This document shows, piece after piece, positions 62,675-64,000 of a stretch of 64,000 nt of DNA; position 1 is the first letter of the stretch; each line of letters begins with the position of its first letter. Under the pieces are notes generated by a model. The model searched no databases. It was given only the letters and a program-made list of their open reading frames with translations, and was not told the origin of the DNA. The position numbers were made by a program, and so were the translations under genes. The stretch comes from Epiperipatus broadwayi (taxonomy: Eukaryota > Onychophora > Udeonychophora > Euonychophora > Peripatidae): the NCBI GenBank assembly GCA_028023455.1, contig JAQFVV010012402.1:11142292-11206291 (forward strand), in the 5' to 3' direction.

Positions 62675-64000
62675 TGTAATGGTCCAGTAGAGAGGGTGTT
62701 CAATAAAAGTCTTACTGTATCTGCTGACAGAGCGCCACTAGGCCATTTGAACCTAGAAAATTTATAGAGTAGGCAGATACGTGCTGTTAAGATCATGACC
62801 GCCAGCCTTTGCCACTAGCTCATGGAGTAGCAGAGTTTTAAAACATTTATTAAATATATTTCTTTTAATAAATAACAATAAAAGCAATCAGTATTAATAA
62901 CACAAAAAGATTTTATTCACGTATATATATATATATAAATAACGACACACCAAACTTGAAAAATAATTATATAAAAAAAATTTGTTTGTTTCACTATTAT
63001 TTACTATTATTTTTATTTGTTTTAACTTTTATTTTTAATCTTAGAAATGTTGGGTATAGAAGAGCTTCCCAGACGACACACTTAAAAGACTTTCAAACAT
63101 TTGATTCCAGGCTAAAAGTCCGCAGCCATACCAACGCTCACTTCCAGAGATATATATATATATATATCAGTGACCAATGCAATGTGAACATGTTAGCATA
63201 GAATCAAGCTGACAGGAATGTGCATCTGAACAGCATGATATTATTGGAGAAAACATGAGCTTCAACCAGTATAAGAATGTACTTCTATCTGGCTAAGGAA
63301 TCATGCATGTAATATAATAAGAATAACACTTCGTATGGATGGTGGAGCGGTCTATCTTGCCATGCTTATCCTCCCAATCCATAGAGCTGGAATGGATCAA
63401 TGGCACAGGAAATATGTCTGCATCCATTTCAACAATATGATTACCTCTTTGGGGTCATGCATTCAGTTGGACTTTTTGCCCTAGGTGCTAACACACTTCA
63501 CACTACATTGATATGAACATCCGTATATCTCTCCACCAGCATTGACACAACTATGAAACAAATAGTCTGAAATCAAAAAACCCCTTTAAAACTAACATAT
63601 TTAAACGAGTCTAGCAGCCATCTATACTCAACTAACATTTAAATCATTTTATTAATTTAATTCTAAAAAAAAAATCTTTAGTTTAAGGTTTTAAAATCAT
63701 TTTAAAATGAGCATTATATTTAACTTATTTTCTTACTACAAATATTATTTAATCTACTTTTCTTTTTTAATTCAATAATGCATAAATAATGATAAGTATT
63801 TTCATCTTTAAATTCGTTTGCAATAGCAAACCCCCACTCCATTACAAACAAATATTAAACATGAATAAAAAAAAACAATATATATTTTAAGAGATTACAT
63901 TAACTTTTGATCAGAGATTAAAATGGAAAAGTTTATAAAAGATAAAGTTCAGGTTTGTTGAGGACAGACAGTTTATAGTTCATTTTTAAAAACAAATAAA
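62675..64000 (-). mobile_element. 5' LTR of the same element (cut by window edge)
   Basis: It ends on the minus strand at 62,675 in ...CTGGACCATTACA, next to the PBS-like site. It aligns with 60,019-61,300 over TAGAGAGGGTGTTCAATAA, the CATTTGAACCTAGAAAATTT segment, GGAATGTGCATCTGAACAGC and TATGAAACAAATAG. It has diverged clearly from the 60-kb copy (by eye many substitutions and several indels), so the insertion is old or the two copies are from separate events. The frame 62,956-63,201 is within it and is not conserved. Confidence 0.6.

Overview
This window looks like a gene-poor, strongly AT-rich piece of a metazoan nuclear genome. I judge it by eye to be roughly three-quarters A+T. It has long trinucleotide and (TA)n microsatellites, several non-LTR retrotransposon clades, Penelope-like elements with a GIY-YIG endonuclease, tRNA-derived SINEs and LTR-type repeats. 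No prokaryotic signal (operons, ribosome binding sites) is present. I found no host protein-coding gene, rRNA gene or intact tRNA gene. The species cannot be named from the sequence.

Layout. 1-2.2 kb: an LTR-type repeat joined to an inverted half copy of itself. 2.6-6.5 kb: two ~70-bp tandem repeats, a 5'-truncated LINE beside an AAT microsatellite, and two hairpin insertions. 9.9-12.75 kb: a decayed Penelope-like element whose two outer ends are inverted copies of each other, with a LINE 3' fragment inserted in it. 12.8-14.4 kb: a possible solo LTR. 15.8-16.4 and 23.2-23.8 kb: two loci of one AT-rich repeat. 16.5-17.0 kb: an anomalous T/G homopolymer block. 19.3-22.1 kb: an RTE-type LINE 3' end and another decayed LINE. 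26.7-34.6 kb: large palindromic insertions and a second Penelope-like RT remnant. 34.65-38.8 kb (minus): the best preserved element, an APE-type LINE with few frame breaks. 41.6-46.3 kb (minus): an older relative. 46.6-49.4 kb (plus): a Jockey/I-like LINE with an in-frame 82-codon Asn expansion. 51.05-52.26 kb: a 1.2-kb palindromic insertion. 54.8 kb: a stepwise mutated compound microsatellite. 55.85 and 56.96 kb: two short SINEs. 60.0-64.0 kb: two LTR copies on the minus strand around a ~530-bp interior.

The main result is a recurrent architecture. At least five unrelated-looking palindromic insertions (5.4, 6.2, 26.7, 31.6 and 51.1 kb) are each bounded by an exact 13-14 bp direct repeat that reads as a target-site duplication. 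A sixth (32.5 kb) has a 22-bp imperfect one. All but the smallest carry a non-palindromic or re-duplicated tail on the right side only. Target-site duplications of this length, 5'-truncated relatives and one-sided tails point to retrotransposition rather than cut-and-paste DNA transposition. The Penelope-like element in the same window also carries its 3' part as inverted end copies, and one palindrome family carries a hammerhead-like core (CTGATGA...GAAAC). I infer, without proof, that these are non-autonomous snap-back retroposons moved by a Penelope-like or LINE enzyme.
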